31,204 nucleotides of DNA from Desulfobacteraceae bacterium UBA2174 (GCA_002327445.1 DCWA01000014.1:4488-35691), one strand, 5' to 3'; numbered from the stretch's first letter, positions 1 through 9,169 are shown. Notes: generated by a model from the letters alone, not told the origin. Numbers and translations are program-made.

Positions 1-1226
1 TGGAACCACCCACCGGCAAAAGCCGCCGCGGTGGCTTCGGCATCCTTGTAGTATCCGATCATCACGTTGTTGCCGCGCATGACGATCTCTCCGATCGTCA
101 CACCATCCCGCGGCACCGGTTGCATCGTCTTGGGATCCACCACGTCCATGTAATGAGTCAGAATGAACGGGACGCCCTGGCGTGCCTTGATCTTGGCTTT
201 CTCTTCCAGCGGCAGATCGTTCCACTCCGTTTTCCAGGCGCAGACGCTATGGGGGCCGAACACCTCCGTCAAACCGTAGGTATGGGTGATGTTGGCGCCC
301 ATGGTCTCCATGGTTTGAATGATGGTGGGAGACGGCGGCGCGCCGGCAGTCATGATCTCCAGCCGCCGGGGCATCTGGTATCCTCGGGCGCCCGGATAGT
401 TCGCCATGGAAATCAGCACTGTGGGCGCGGCGCACAGATGAGAGACGCCCTCGGTTTCAATGAGACGGAAAATCTCCGCAGCCGCCACTTGGCGAAGGCA
501 GACGTGGGTGCCGCCCATGGCAGTCACGCCCCAGGTGAAGCACCAGCCGTTGCAGTGAAACATCGGAAGGGTCCACAGATAGACCGAATCATGGATGAAA
601 TTGCACTCCAGCATTTCCCCTATGGCGTTGAGGTAGGCGCCGCGATGATGGTACATGACGCCCTTGGGAAGCCCGGTGGTGCCGCTGGTATAGTTGATGG
701 TGGCTACCTGGTATTCGTCATCGACCGCGATGGGCACCGGCTCCGGCGATCCGGTGGCCAGAAAATCGAGGTAACTCGGCCCATTCAGAGGCTTCTCGGC
801 GCTGACGTCGCAAATATTCACCAAGGTCTCCACCTTGGGCAGGTCGCCCGGTTTGGTGCTCACCAAGTGGGCGAACTCGTTGTCGGCGAAAATCACTTTG
901 GCGTCGGAGTGATCGAGGATGTAGTTGACTTCCTGGGCTGACAACCGGATGTTGACGCTCACCAGCGCGGCGCCGATCATCGGCACGGCATAGTGCGCTT
1001 CCAACATTGGCGGGGTGTTGGGGCAGATGAAGGCGACCTTGTCCCCCTTGCCGATCCCGCGGCTAGTCAAGGCGCTGGCCAGCCGGTTGACCCGTTCGTA
1101 GAATTGGCGGTACGTATAACGCTCATCGGCATAAACCACTGCCACCTTGTCGGGGTAGACCTCGGCGCTGCGCACCAGGAACTTGACGGGCGACAAAATG
1201 TCGAAATTCACTTTTAAGTCCGGCAT
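1..1226 (-). CDS. Acyl-CoA synthetase (AMP-forming), C-terminus cut by window edge
   Basis: Activates a carboxylic acid to its acyl-CoA through an acyl-adenylate in the cytosol. About 408 residues are visible; the C-terminal lid domain lies outside the window. The AMP-binding signature YTSGTTGLPKGV is present, followed by LPMFHCNGW, the motif AAPTVL, and the adenylate-binding TYGLTE. The HCNGW form is typical of the fatty acyl / methylmercaptopropionyl-CoA ligase branch of the ANL superfamily, so a medium-chain or branched acid is more likely than acetate. The ATG at 1226 follows AGGAGG at a good distance; an ATG at 1230 is out of frame. It is third in a same-strand series with the DUF169 gene (80-nt gap) and the hybrid kinase. 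Family is certain; the substrate cannot be read from the sequence. Confidence 0.93.
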   Translation of the reverse strand, partial: MPDLKVNFDILSPVKFLVRSAEVYPDKVAVVYADERYTYRQFYERVNRLASALTSRGIGKGDKVAFICPNTPPMLEAHYAVPMIGAALVSVNIRLSAQEVNYILDHSDAKVIFADNEFAHLVSTKPGDLPKVETLVNICDVSAEKPLNGPSYLDFLATGSPEPVPIAVDDEYQVATINYTSGTTGLPKGVMYHHRGAYLNAIGEMLECNFIHDSVYLWTLPMFHCNGWCFTWGVTAMGGTHVCLRQVAAAEIFRLIETEGVSHLCAAPTVLISMANYPGARGYQMPRRLEIMTAGAPPSPTIIQTMETMGANITHTYGLTEVFGPHSVCAWKTEWNDLPLEEKAKIKARQGVPFILTHYMDVVDPKTMQPVPRDGVTIGEIVMRGNNVMIGYYKDAEATAAAFAGGWF

Positions 1227-1306
1227 GCATCCTCCTTTTCTGCGCTTTGACGGTTCCGGGATTGATTGCCTTTTGAAAAATCAAACACGCCTCAAATCCG
1301 CTGCGC

Positions 1307-2077
1307 TCAAAGATCCCCCAGCTTCTCCGCCAGATGGGCCATCGCTTCGAGCAGCGGCGGCTCGTAGATCAGGTAGCTTTGCACCGGATAGCGGGACCCG
1401 CGGGCGTGCGTCTGCCGCAGCCCGTCGATGAGCACTTCGGCGTCCCGGGCGGGAAAAGTGAAAAGCATCTCGGCCTCGTCGGTGCCCGCCAGAATCCGCT
1501 CCCCCCGGCCGGGATGGACCAGTGCCGGCTTGCCGGTGAAAACGGGTTTCAGGGCCGACAGGCATGAAATGCCGAGGGTGGTTCGGGATTCGATGACGCC
1601 GCCGGCGTGGTAGAGAAATCCGGCAGTCAGCCGGGACATCTGGGCCGGACTGCCGTAAACGATGACGGCATCCGGATCCACCGGCGCCATGTGCAGCGGG
1701 AAATAGCAGACCGCGACAAACTGCCCCGGCGGCAGAACGCCCAGATCCTCGACCGCCTTTTCAGCCATCGCGGCGCTCTTGAAATAGCCCATTTCCATGA
1801 AGTAGTCGGCCAACGCGCCGGCCCGCCGCATCTGCTTGAGCCCCAGGGCCGCCAGGCACGGCGTGCAGTTGATGTCCTCGGCGGTGGCCAGAAGGATGCG
1901 ACCCCAGCGCCGGGCCATGGTCGTCCATTGGCACAGCGAGATGCGCACGCCGTATTTGGCCGGCCGTGTGGCCTTCTCCGGAAGCTGCTGCGCATCCTTG
2001 AACAATTTGACGCCGATGGGGAAGGTCTGCGGCCGGATCATCCGGGTCAGTTCATCGGAAAAGCTTTTCCAGTCCAT
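1307..2077 (-). CDS. DUF169 family protein
   Basis: A 256-residue protein that I assign to DUF169, a family of unknown function common in anaerobic bacteria and archaea. It begins MDWKSFSDEL and has the family-like segment PIGVKLFKDA near residue 22. A cysteine group lies in the first third: one Cys in SLCQW and a pair in NCTPC, which could bind a metal or cluster (inference). The second half carries GSPAQMSRL and the LSALKPVFTGKPAL region. No signal peptide or membrane segment is seen, so it is probably cytosolic. The reading frame stays open upstream to 2281, but that part overlaps the kinase gene; ATG 2077 is preceded by AGGAGAG and is the better start. It sits 79 nt after the kinase and 80 nt before the acyl-CoA synthetase, so co-transcription is plausible. 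Confidence 0.85.
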   Translation of the reverse strand: MDWKSFSDELTRMIRPQTFPIGVKLFKDAQQLPEKATRPAKYGVRISLCQWTTMARRWGRILLATAEDINCTPCLAALGLKQMRRAGALADYFMEMGYFKSAAMAEKAVEDLGVLPPGQFVAVCYFPLHMAPVDPDAVIVYGSPAQMSRLTAGFLYHAGGVIESRTTLGISCLSALKPVFTGKPALVHPGRGERILAGTDEAEMLFTFPARDAEVLIDGLRQTHARGSRYPVQSYLIYEPPLLEAMAHLAEKLGDL

Positions 2078-2156
2078 GGGCTCTCCTGGCGGCTTTGGGC
2101 TGTCCGCAACAGCTGTCGGGTGGCATTCCGCCACCCGAATCTCATAAAAAATCGAA

Positions 2157-5100
2157 TCACCCCCGCGGGTGATGGCCCGCCTCCAACACCTCCCGCACCT
2201 TGGCGGCCAGGTCCTTCTTGAAAAACGGTTTCTGGATGAAATTTTCCCCTTTTTCCAACACACCGCGATAGGCGATGACATCGGCGGTGTACCCGGACAT
2301 GAACAACACGTTGAGAGCGGGATAGAGCTCTCGCAGCCGCGCGGACAGCTCCCGGCCGTTCATTTCGGGCATCACCACATCGGTGATCAACAGGTCGATC
2401 GGGTCGGTCTGCGCCCCGGCCAAGGCGATGGCCTGCTCCGGATTGCCCGCCGGTAGCACCCGGTAGCCAAGCCGCTCGAGCATCATCGTCGTCATTGCAA
2501 GAATCGTCGAATCGTCTTCCACCAGCAGCAAGGTTTCACTGCCCCGGGCGTCGGGCACCTCCGGATCCTTTTTCGGCGCGATTTCTTCTATGGCTTCATG
2601 CCGGGGCAGGTAAATCCGAAAGGTCGTCCCTTGGTCCAGTTCGCTGTAGACGTTGATGAAGCCGTTGTTCTGTTTGACGATGCCGTACACCGTGGCCAAC
2701 CCCAGACCGGTGCCCTGGCCGATCGGCTTGGTCGTGAAAAACGGCTCGAAGACCCTTTCGAGGGTTTCCGCATTCATGCCGCAACCGTTGTCGCTGACCG
2801 ACAGCAGCACGAAATCGCCCGGCATCGAACCGGGGTTGTCGTGACAATCGGCATGATCGAAACTGCGGTTGCCCGTCTCGATGGAGATCCTGCCCACATC
2901 GTGGATGGCATCCCGCGCGTTGACGCACAGGTTCACCAGCACCTGGTCGAGCTGGCTGGGATCCATGTACACCGTCGATGAACGCGCTCCCGGGTGCCAG
3001 GAAAAATAGATGTCCTCGCCGAGGAGTCGCCGCAGCATCTTGAGCAGGTCCTCGACGGTCTCGTTGAGGTCGAGGACCTTGGGGGATATGGGCTGCTGCC
3101 GGGAAAAAGCCAGCAACTGCCGCGTAATATCCGCCGAGCGATTGGTGGCCGCCAGGATCTCCTGAAGATCGTGGCACAGCGGATCCTGCGGGGCCAGCTT
3201 TTCCAGGGCCAGTTCCGTATAGCCGAGGATCACGCCAAGCATGTTGTTGAAATCATGGGCGACCCCGCCGGCCAATCGCCCTACCGATTCCATCTTTTGG
3301 GCCTGGACGAGTTGCTTCTGCAATTGTTCGTTGGCACATTCCCTTTCAATGCGATCGGAGATATCCCGCACGAAAACCAGCGCCCCATTGCTGCCCTGAT
3401 AATGAAAAGGTACCGCCGAAACCTCGACATTCACCAGGCTGCCATCGATGCGAATGTAGACCTGCTCAAATACCGGTACGGTTTCTTGTTCTTGATTCAG
3501 CAACCGAATTCGTTCCTGCACCACCTTGTGATAATCGGCATGAAAACGATCTATCACGTTCGCACCGATCAATTCATCGGCTGTCCGGGCGCCGAAGAGA
3601 CGAACCGCCGCTTGGTTCAGGTAGGCGAAGCGGCCTTCGGTCTGGACAAATATCGCGTCCGGCGAGCTTTCCACCAGCAGGCGAAATTTTTCCTCGCTCT
3701 CCCGCAGGGCATTTTCCACCCGGATCCGGTTCATGGCGATGGCGACGAGGTTGCTGACAGATTCCATCAAAAGGATTTCTTCAGGGCGAAACTGCGAACG
3801 GGTTCTGCTGCCAAATGACAAGGTGCCGATCAAGCGATCCTGGATCATCAATGGATGGCAAACGTAAGCCTGGATTCCGTAAGACTTCACCAGGTCGGTG
3901 GCGGGGTCGGCGGTGTCCAGGATATTTTCAAAGATCATTCGCCGGCGGTCCCTGGCGACGCAGCCGCAGACGGCGACACCGGGTTCGAGCCATTCGATTT
4001 GCTTCCTGGCCTCGTCAGAGATTCCCGCACAGGCATTCAATCGTAATTTATCCATCTGGGGTTCTTGTAAAAAATTGAAAAACGCCTGGCAGTCGAGAAA
4101 TTCCATGACGTTCTGGCAGAGGCCCTCAACCAGGCTTTGAGGGTCATCATTTTGAAGGAGGCTGGCGGCTGTATCCGAAAGCAGCGCATTGCGCCGGATA
4201 TTCCAATTCAGTCTCTTTTCGGCCGCTTTGCGTTCCGTGATGTCTTCATAAACCAGCATGATCGCCGCCGGCCGGCCGTTCGGGTCGCGAATGGGCGATG
4301 TGGACAGGTTGATCGCGATGGGCGTGCCGTCCCGGCGCTGCCGGGTCAGTTCGAGGTTGGCCATAGACTCGCCGTTCATGATGCGCCGGCGCAAAGCTGC
4401 GGAAGCGTCTTGCTGATCTTCAGGAACAATGGGCAAGTAGCGGCCGACCACCTCTGGCGCCGCCCAGCCGAAAATCCGCTCGGCGGCATCGTTCCAACTG
4501 CGCACCTGTCCGTCCGGGGTGAGGCCGATAATCGCCAGCGGCGAGGCGGCAATCATGGCGCACTGGTACGCTTCGCTTCGCCGCAGCGCCTCTTCCGCCT
4601 TCACCTGGTCGGTAATGACTTCGGTGTAAACGACGATTCCCCCGATGGATCCGCTGGCCTCATACCAGGGGCGGCATTCCCAGCGCGTCCACTCCACCGT
4701 GCCGTCCCCCCGCAGATAGGGGTCCCGCTCGGCGCTGGAAACTTCGCCCGCCAGAGCCCGCTGATGTACGTCACGCCATTTTTGAGGCAGGTCCGGAAAG
4801 ACGTCGTAGTGGAGTTTGCCGATGACATCCTCCTCGACGACATTGTACTGGTCCAGGTAGCGCTGGCTGACGTAGATGTAGCGCAGGTCGCGGTCATGGA
4901 TTGCAACGCCGCTGTTGGTGTGTTCGATGATGTAGCGCATCAGGTCGTTCGAGTGCCGGATCGACTCCTCGGCCGCCTTGCGCGCGGTGATGTCCCGTGT
5001 GACGCCCTGGAGGCCCACCGCGGTGCCGTTTTCATCCCTCACGAAGGAGCAATGAATGGATACCCGGATAGTGCTGCCATCGGCCCGGTAGTGCTCCACC

Positions 5101-5453
5101 TCGATCATCCGCGACCGGTTCCGGTCGCAGTCGGGGTCCTTTTCCAGCTCCATCTCCTCGACGAAGATGGCGGACATTTTGGCCAGCGAGGCCGGCGGGA
5201 ACTTTTCCTCCACCGTTCTCCGGAGGTGGGCCTCCACCGACTCTCCCACCAGCCGTACCACCGAGGGGCTGATGCAGGTGGTTTTCAGATTGAAGTCCGT
5301 GGTCCAGACCACGTCCGACATGTTCTCGGCCAGGCGCCGGTATTTTTCCTCGCTTTGGCGCAGTTGCACTTCGGCGCGCCTGCGGTCGGTGGTGTCATCG
5401 CTGGCGGAATCTGTAAATTCATCGTTCGTGTTCACTGGGGGCTCCCACCTCAT
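2157..5453 (-). CDS. Hybrid sensor histidine kinase, four PAS, GAF, receiver
   Basis: A 1098-residue cytosolic hybrid kinase with no membrane segment. Domains in order: PAS about 33-158, PAS 168-290, PAS 293-410, GAF 425-575, PAS 585-705, then the HisKA dimerisation helix with phospho-acceptor His733 in VAHDFNN, the ATPase domain about 835-950 (N-box NLCVNARDA, DNGCG, GTGLGL), and a C-terminal receiver 973-1090 with acidic pair VEDD, Asp1025 and Lys1075 in QKPF. It should autophosphorylate and pass phosphate to its own receiver, perhaps then to an HPt protein not encoded nearby. No DNA-binding output domain is present. The start is uncertain: a GTG at codon 7 of this frame, after a GGTGGGAG stretch, is a real alternative. 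The stimulus cannot be inferred; several soluble PAS/GAF units suggest a redox or small-molecule cue. Confidence 0.95.
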   Translation of the reverse strand: MRWEPPVNTNDEFTDSASDDTTDRRRAEVQLRQSEEKYRRLAENMSDVVWTTDFNLKTTCISPSVVRLVGESVEAHLRRTVEEKFPPASLAKMSAIFVEEMELEKDPDCDRNRSRMIEVEHYRADGSTIRVSIHCSFVRDENGTAVGLQGVTRDITARKAAEESIRHSNDLMRYIIEHTNSGVAIHDRDLRYIYVSQRYLDQYNVVEEDVIGKLHYDVFPDLPQKWRDVHQRALAGEVSSAERDPYLRGDGTVEWTRWECRPWYEASGSIGGIVVYTEVITDQVKAEEALRRSEAYQCAMIAASPLAIIGLTPDGQVRSWNDAAERIFGWAAPEVVGRYLPIVPEDQQDASAALRRRIMNGESMANLELTRQRRDGTPIAINLSTSPIRDPNGRPAAIMLVYEDITERKAAEKRLNWNIRRNALLSDTAASLLQNDDPQSLVEGLCQNVMEFLDCQAFFNFLQEPQMDKLRLNACAGISDEARKQIEWLEPGVAVCGCVARDRRRMIFENILDTADPATDLVKSYGIQAYVCHPLMIQDRLIGTLSFGSRTRSQFRPEEILLMESVSNLVAIAMNRIRVENALRESEEKFRLLVESSPDAIFVQTEGRFAYLNQAAVRLFGARTADELIGANVIDRFHADYHKVVQERIRLLNQEQETVPVFEQVYIRIDGSLVNVEVSAVPFHYQGSNGALVFVRDISDRIERECANEQLQKQLVQAQKMESVGRLAGGVAHDFNNMLGVILGYTELALEKLAPQDPLCHDLQEILAATNRSADITRQLLAFSRQQPISPKVLDLNETVEDLLKMLRRLLGEDIYFSWHPGARSSTVYMDPSQLDQVLVNLCVNARDAIHDVGRISIETGNRSFDHADCHDNPGSMPGDFVLLSVSDNGCGMNAETLERVFEPFFTTKPIGQGTGLGLATVYGIVKQNNGFINVYSELDQGTTFRIYLPRHEAIEEIAPKKDPEVPDARGSETLLLVEDDSTILAMTTMMLERLGYRVLPAGNPEQAIALAGAQTDPIDLLITDVVMPEMNGRELSARLRELYPALNVLFMSGYTADVIAYRGVLEKGENFIQKPFFKKDLAAKVREVLEAGHHPRG

Positions 5454-5800
5454 GGGTCACGGCTTCATGGGCATGAACCGGCAGGCATTGCGTCTTGCCG
5501 CGGACGCTTTCGTGCATCGATTTTGATAAATTCATAAAAATTCGCAAATCACCACCGAGGACAGAGGCAAATCGCTAAAATTTCATGTTTTTCCTCTATG
5601 CTCCCTGTAAGCCCCGGGGGTGAAAATTGCTTTTTTAGGAATGGATCCACCTCAATCCATCAAAATGGCCACCTTATAGTAATGATTTTCAGTGGGGTCA
5701 AAGCTATTCTAAATGCCAAACCCCAACCCCACCCGCCAGATCGCGCCGATTGGGGCCTCGGATTGCATGGCCTTGAAATGCTTTGTTTTTTTAAGGCCCC
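5454..5800. other. Gene-free spacer
   Basis: No supported gene. It separates the kinase start from the end of the kinase-fold gene, all on the minus strand, so it should hold the promoter for the 2157-5453 unit, but I could not pick a convincing -35/-10 pair. Just downstream of the gene ending at 5801 there is an inverted repeat (GGCCTT with AAGGCC flanking a T/A-rich loop at about 5768-5797) that may end transcription, though no clean T-run follows. Confidence 0.4.
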
Positions 5801-6724
5801 TTAACGGAGAATCTCCCCGGGCAGAATGAATTCATACCGGCGGCGGAGCAGCTCGGTTTTCAGCCAACGGTCGATGCGGCGAAACGCCAGAAAGAGGCGC
5901 CAGATCATCTTGTCTTCCCGGTAGTACTTTTTCACTTCGTTGACGGTTAGGGGCGCGCTGTCCGGCGGAAGGTGGCGATTGATCGCCGCTATGGCCGCCG
6001 GCACCAGATCCGGCTTCTGCTCCTTGAACAGATTGGCCGCCAGATCGGTATACACCAGGCGCGGATCGTAGTAGCGGGTCATGACATCATCGAGGAAAAA
6101 CAACCGGATGATCCAGCGCAAGAACCCCGGCGCGCTGTGCAGGATTAGATCCGGATTTTGCTGCTCGACACCGTTGAGGCGATACAGCGGCGTACTGGTG
6201 TCGATGTAAAAGAGCCGGGAGTCGCCATTGGAAGGCAGACTGACCCAATTGGAGAGTTGGCCGTCGATGGCCAGCTCGATGGCCGGGGCGGCTTCGGCGT
6301 TGAATCGCCAGACCCTGTCCGCAGCCTGGACGACCTCCTCCAGAAGCGACAGGCAACCCTGCCGCTCCAGGCGATGGATCAGCCGGTGGCAGAACCGTTC
6401 GTCAGGAAGCCGTTTCTGGGCGATGTACAGCACCACCGGACGACCCGGGACCGAAACGACGGCGGTTTCGGAAGGCGGCAGCGTCAGCCCGGCCCGGGTG
6501 AGATGGCGGCAGTAATCATGGTGCATCCGCTCGTATTTTTCCGCCTGGGCCGCATCGCCAAAAAGGGGCATGCGCTTGAAGACTGTTTCCGTATCTTCCC
6601 CGATTTGAAAAATGGCCGAAATCTCGCCGTATCCGACGAGGGTGGCCGGGATGGCCGAGCGCTCGACGCAGCGGGGGTCGAGACCGGCCTCGAAACGATG
6701 GAGAAACTGCGAGTCCATGGCCAT
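5801..6724 (-). CDS. Kinase-fold (phosphotransferase-like) protein of unknown substrate
   Basis: A protein of about 307 residues that I do not recognise as a named family, but which has features of the aminoglycoside-phosphotransferase/protein-kinase fold. A candidate beta-3 lysine is in TVFKRM (about residue 50), a catalytic-loop-like stretch AIDGQLSN (Asp about 154, Asn about 159, the D-x4-N spacing of kinases) is followed by a metal-binding-like YIDTSTP (Asp about 175). No signal peptide; one hydrophobic stretch near WIIRLFFL is probably internal. The frame extends to a GTG at 6742; ATG 6724 or 6718 fit better with the AGGAGGG just upstream. It lies 24 nt after the aminotransferase and is probably co-translated with it, suggesting a shared small-molecule substrate (inference). 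Confidence 0.7.
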   Translation of the reverse strand: MAMDSQFLHRFEAGLDPRCVERSAIPATLVGYGEISAIFQIGEDTETVFKRMPLFGDAAQAEKYERMHHDYCRHLTRAGLTLPPSETAVVSVPGRPVVLYIAQKRLPDERFCHRLIHRLERQGCLSLLEEVVQAADRVWRFNAEAAPAIELAIDGQLSNWVSLPSNGDSRLFYIDTSTPLYRLNGVEQQNPDLILHSAPGFLRWIIRLFFLDDVMTRYYDPRLVYTDLAANLFKEQKPDLVPAAIAAINRHLPPDSAPLTVNEVKKYYREDKMIWRLFLAFRRIDRWLKTELLRRRYEFILPGEILR

Positions 6725-6748
6725 GAGCCCTCCTGGAAGCACCGCGCA

Positions 6749-8005
6749 TTACAATCCGAGAAAAGCTTTGGCATCCGCCAGTCCCCGATCCACCCGTTCC
6801 AGAATTTCAGCCGCCAGCGCCTCATCGATGATCAGCGGCGGCAGCAGTTGGCTGACCCGGGTGTCGTTGTTGGCGTAAACGCTCAAGATGCCATGATCGT
6901 AGAGGGTCTTGGTCAAAACCGGCCCACATTGCGGATTCACCATTTCGATGCCCATCATCAGGCCGAGCTGCCGCAGGCCCACGAGAATTTCAGGGTGTTT
7001 TTCCTTCATGATTGCGAATCCGGCCCTGAACGTGTGCGACAGTTCCCGGACATGTTCCAGAAAACCGGGCCGGGCGGTTTCCTCCAGCACCGCCATGGCC
7101 ACCGGCACGCCGACTTCAGCCCCTCCGAAGGTGGAGATGTGGATGAACGGGTTCTGGTGAAAAAGGGCTTCCAGCGCCGGCCGGAAGCAGGTGGCCGCCA
7201 TGGGATAGATCCCCCCCGAAAGCCCCTTGCCGATGACCATGATGTCCGGCACCACACCGAAATGCTCGATCCCCCACATCCGGCCGGTGCGTCCCAGCCC
7301 GGTCTGGACTTCGTCGATGATCAGCAGCGCGCCGGATTGGTCGCACAGGCTTCTGGCGTGCTGATAGAAGTCGGCTTGAGGAATCGGTATGCCGTAGGTG
7401 GCGGGGATGGTCTCGAAGATCACCGCCGCCGTATCCGCGTCCACGGCAGCGGAGAGCGCTGCCTTGTCATCGAAGGGGACCTGCCTGAAGCCGGGCGGAT
7501 TGGGGCCGAAGGGGTCCCGGTACCGGGCGTCGCCCGTGGCGAGGGCCAGTCCGGTGTGGCCATGGTATCCCCCGCCGGCGGAAACGACATTCAGGCGGCC
7601 GGTGTGGCCGCGGGCCAGCTTGATGGCCAGATCGATGGCCTCCCCGCCGCCGACGCCGAAAACGGTGTAGCTCAGGTCGCCGGGCGTCAGCGCGGCGATC
7701 TTTGCCCCCAGGGCGGCGCGCATTTCACTGACGAGGTGATGGTTGCCGATGTCCAGCTCTTCCAGGCTTTCCTTCAGAGCGGAGATGATGCGCGGATGGC
7801 GATGCCCCAGGTTGAAGACGCCCCCGTTGCAATGGCAGTTGATCAGCCGCTTGCTCGATGTGGCATCCCAGACAAAGGGGCCTTGCCGCCTTCCGAAAAC
7901 GAAGTCAATGCCCACCGCCTTGAAGAAGTCCGCCTTGCCGGAAGACACATGGCTTCTGAAACGGGAGAAGATCGTTTCCTTGTCATCCCGACCGATGAAT
8001 TTCAC
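6749..8005 (-). CDS. Class III aminotransferase (PLP-dependent)
   Basis: A 418-residue fold-type I PLP enzyme of the class III (acetylornithine/GABA/glutamate-semialdehyde aminomutase) family. Visible landmarks are FGVGGGEAIDLAIK for phosphate binding, GYHGHTG, LIIDEVQTGLGRTG with the cofactor Asp near residue 231, and the Schiff-base lysine in VIGKGLSGG near residue 260. It is of normal length. I chose GTG 8005 because AAGGAGA stands just before it; upstream codons in the open frame look noncoding. Members act as omega-aminotransferases, mutases or phospho-lyases on amino alcohols, and the sequence does not settle which. The kinase-fold gene immediately downstream makes an amino-alcohol phosphate pathway conceivable. 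The region upstream is repeat-rich. Confidence 0.9.
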   Translation of the reverse strand: MKFIGRDDKETIFSRFRSHVSSGKADFFKAVGIDFVFGRRQGPFVWDATSSKRLINCHCNGGVFNLGHRHPRIISALKESLEELDIGNHHLVSEMRAALGAKIAALTPGDLSYTVFGVGGGEAIDLAIKLARGHTGRLNVVSAGGGYHGHTGLALATGDARYRDPFGPNPPGFRQVPFDDKAALSAAVDADTAAVIFETIPATYGIPIPQADFYQHARSLCDQSGALLIIDEVQTGLGRTGRMWGIEHFGVVPDIMVIGKGLSGGIYPMAATCFRPALEALFHQNPFIHISTFGGAEVGVPVAMAVLEETARPGFLEHVRELSHTFRAGFAIMKEKHPEILVGLRQLGLMMGIEMVNPQCGPVLTKTLYDHGILSVYANNDTRVSQLLPPLIIDEALAAEILERVDRGLADAKAFLGL

Positions 8006-8133
8006 GGCATCTCCTTGCTTGACAACACCGTCAAAAATCCGAACCCCCCATAGAGACAACCAATTTAAATTTCATGGTTTTCCCTGTGGCCCTCTCTGAT
8101 CTCCGTATTTTAAAATCAATTTTACGACCGAAT

Positions 8134-8261
8134 GTTGATGCCTTCGTAAAAAATCCGAATTGTCATCCCGAGCGCAGCGAGGGATCTCTTCGTAAAAAGA
8201 AATATATAACAATAACGGATGGTTGAGATTCCTCGTCGCAAGCTCGTATATTGAAAGTTGA
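8134..8261. repeat. Dispersed repeat, long form, copy 1
   Basis: A 128-bp element almost identical to 30691-30818, with only scattered substitutions. It runs from GTTGATG through TCATCCCGAGCGCAGCGAGG, an AT-rich middle, the inverted half GATTCCTCGTCGC, and TATATTGAAAGTTGA. The two inward-facing half-sites make it palindrome-like. Confidence 0.85.
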
Positions 8262-8314
8262 TGTCATCAAGCACGATTAGTGCGGCGCTCCACCGGAGGC
8301 CAACCTCCTCCCGC

Positions 8315-8440
8315 TGTCATTCCGAGCGTCAGCGAGGAATCTGGAGTCAGGAATACAGCGGGAAATGCCGGCAGATTCAAAGAGATCCCTCGTCGCGTTG
8401 CTCGGAATGACAATGGCTGTTTACGGCTTTTTTACGACGT
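8315..8440. repeat. Inverted pair of dispersed-repeat half-sites
   Basis: The left half-site at 8315-8342 reads GTCATTCCGAGCG...AGCGAGGAATCT and the right half-site at 8381-8412 is its inverse, AGAGATCCCTCG...CTCGGAATGAC. The right flank GGCTGTTTACGGCTTTTTT is shared with the copy near 12525-12555. The pair could form a long hairpin. Confidence 0.75.
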
Positions 8441-8595
8441 TATCAATGTTGCTTGCGGCCACTATTCCTCAACTTCAATCGAACCTGCGCCAAGATCCAA
8501 AACCCCTGAATGGAGAGAAAATCGAAATTTCTAGTCCCTTCGCTCTGTGGACTCTGTTTTCTCTGTGGTGGTTTCGGATTTCTTGAAAACATGCT

Positions 8596-8620
8596 CATCC
8601 CGAGCGAAGCGAGGGATCCC
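8596..8620. repeat. Dispersed-repeat half-site
   Basis: A single short copy, CATCCCGAGCGAAGCGAGGG and the next few bases, of the same repeat family. Confidence 0.6.
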
Positions 8621-8767
8621 CGGCAAAACCGCAAAATGTTGTCATTCCCTCCGGCCGATGGCACCTCGGTTCTCGCCTGAATCTCCCGCTCTACCGAATC
8701 AAAGGCATGAACGCCAGTGTCACGGGAAGAAGCGCACCGGTCCCCGCCAGTGGCTCCGCCAAGGTGC

Positions 8768-9169
8768 CTATTTGCCGGATCCCAATGATTTTATGACATC
8801 TTTTGCAATGCCGGTGCGTTCGTAAGACTCGATCTGGTTGGCTTTCAACTGGCTGTTCATTTTTCCGCCGAATTGTCCCGCAATCACGGTCTTGCAGGAT
8901 TCTCTCAGCAGCAGGTCGACCACCGCCGAGCTGGAACCGCGCCGGCTGCTCTGGCCCGTATTTTCAATGGATTTTAAAAAAACGCCGTTTTGGTCAAAGA
9001 TGAGATAATACGGCGCCCTTCCGGCAACCTCGCTGATTTCCGAATTCTCATTTGCCTCAACGGCTGCAACGGCGATGTTGTTCGCCGCGAAGGAAAGGGT
9101 CGGTTGAACCTGGAGAAACATGGCGCCAAAAAATGAAAGCAAGCCAAAGGTATTGAAATTGTATTTCAT
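8768..9169 (-). CDS. Exported NifX/NifB-type iron-molybdenum cofactor-binding-like protein
   Basis: A 133-residue protein. Residues 1-28 form a signal peptide (MKYNFNTFGLLSFFG, then a hydrophobic run and SFAAN). The mature part is a dinitrogenase iron-molybdenum cofactor family domain: NIAVAAVEANENSEISEVAGRAPYYLIFD, then AVVDLLLRESCKTVIAGQFG and ESYERTGIAKDVI. The family binds Fe-S or Fe-Mo clusters in nitrogenase cofactor traffic, but many members in anaerobes have no nitrogenase link. No nif gene is present here. ATG 9169 follows AGGAGG; the longer open frame upstream has no such signal. It lies 44 nt after the metallo-beta-lactamase-fold gene and is likely co-transcribed. The signal peptide is unusual for a family that normally works in the cytosol. 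Confidence 0.85.
   Translation of the reverse strand: MKYNFNTFGLLSFFGAMFLQVQPTLSFAANNIAVAAVEANENSEISEVAGRAPYYLIFDQNGVFLKSIENTGQSSRRGSSSAVVDLLLRESCKTVIAGQFGGKMNSQLKANQIESYERTGIAKDVIKSLGSGK

Larger units (their letters stand above)
8006..8767. other. Repeat-filled intergenic region
   Basis: No gene is supported over 760 bases. It lies upstream of the aminotransferase and downstream of the NifX-like gene. It holds at least four copies or half-copies of the dispersed GTCATTCCGAGCG...AGCGAGGAATCT-type repeat in both orientations (8134-8261, 8315-8342, 8381-8435, 8596-8620). The stretch 8620-8767 shows nothing recognisable. Confidence 0.6.

Noticed and set aside
120..941. Long plus-strand open frame of 273 codons
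   Set aside because: It lies opposite the acyl-CoA synthetase, whose motifs are unmistakable on minus; the plus frame has no domain or ribosome-binding site.
4137..5537. Plus-strand open frame of 466 codons
   Set aside because: Antisense to the PAS domains of the hybrid kinase; no recognisable motif.
6158..8053. Plus-strand open frame of 631 codons
   Set aside because: It is the shadow of the aminotransferase and kinase-fold genes; His/Gln/Arg-rich composition reflects GC codon bias.
8134..8440. CRISPR-like regular repeats
   Set aside because: Repeat copies differ in orientation and spacing and are found at distant sites; there are no uniform spacers or cas genes.
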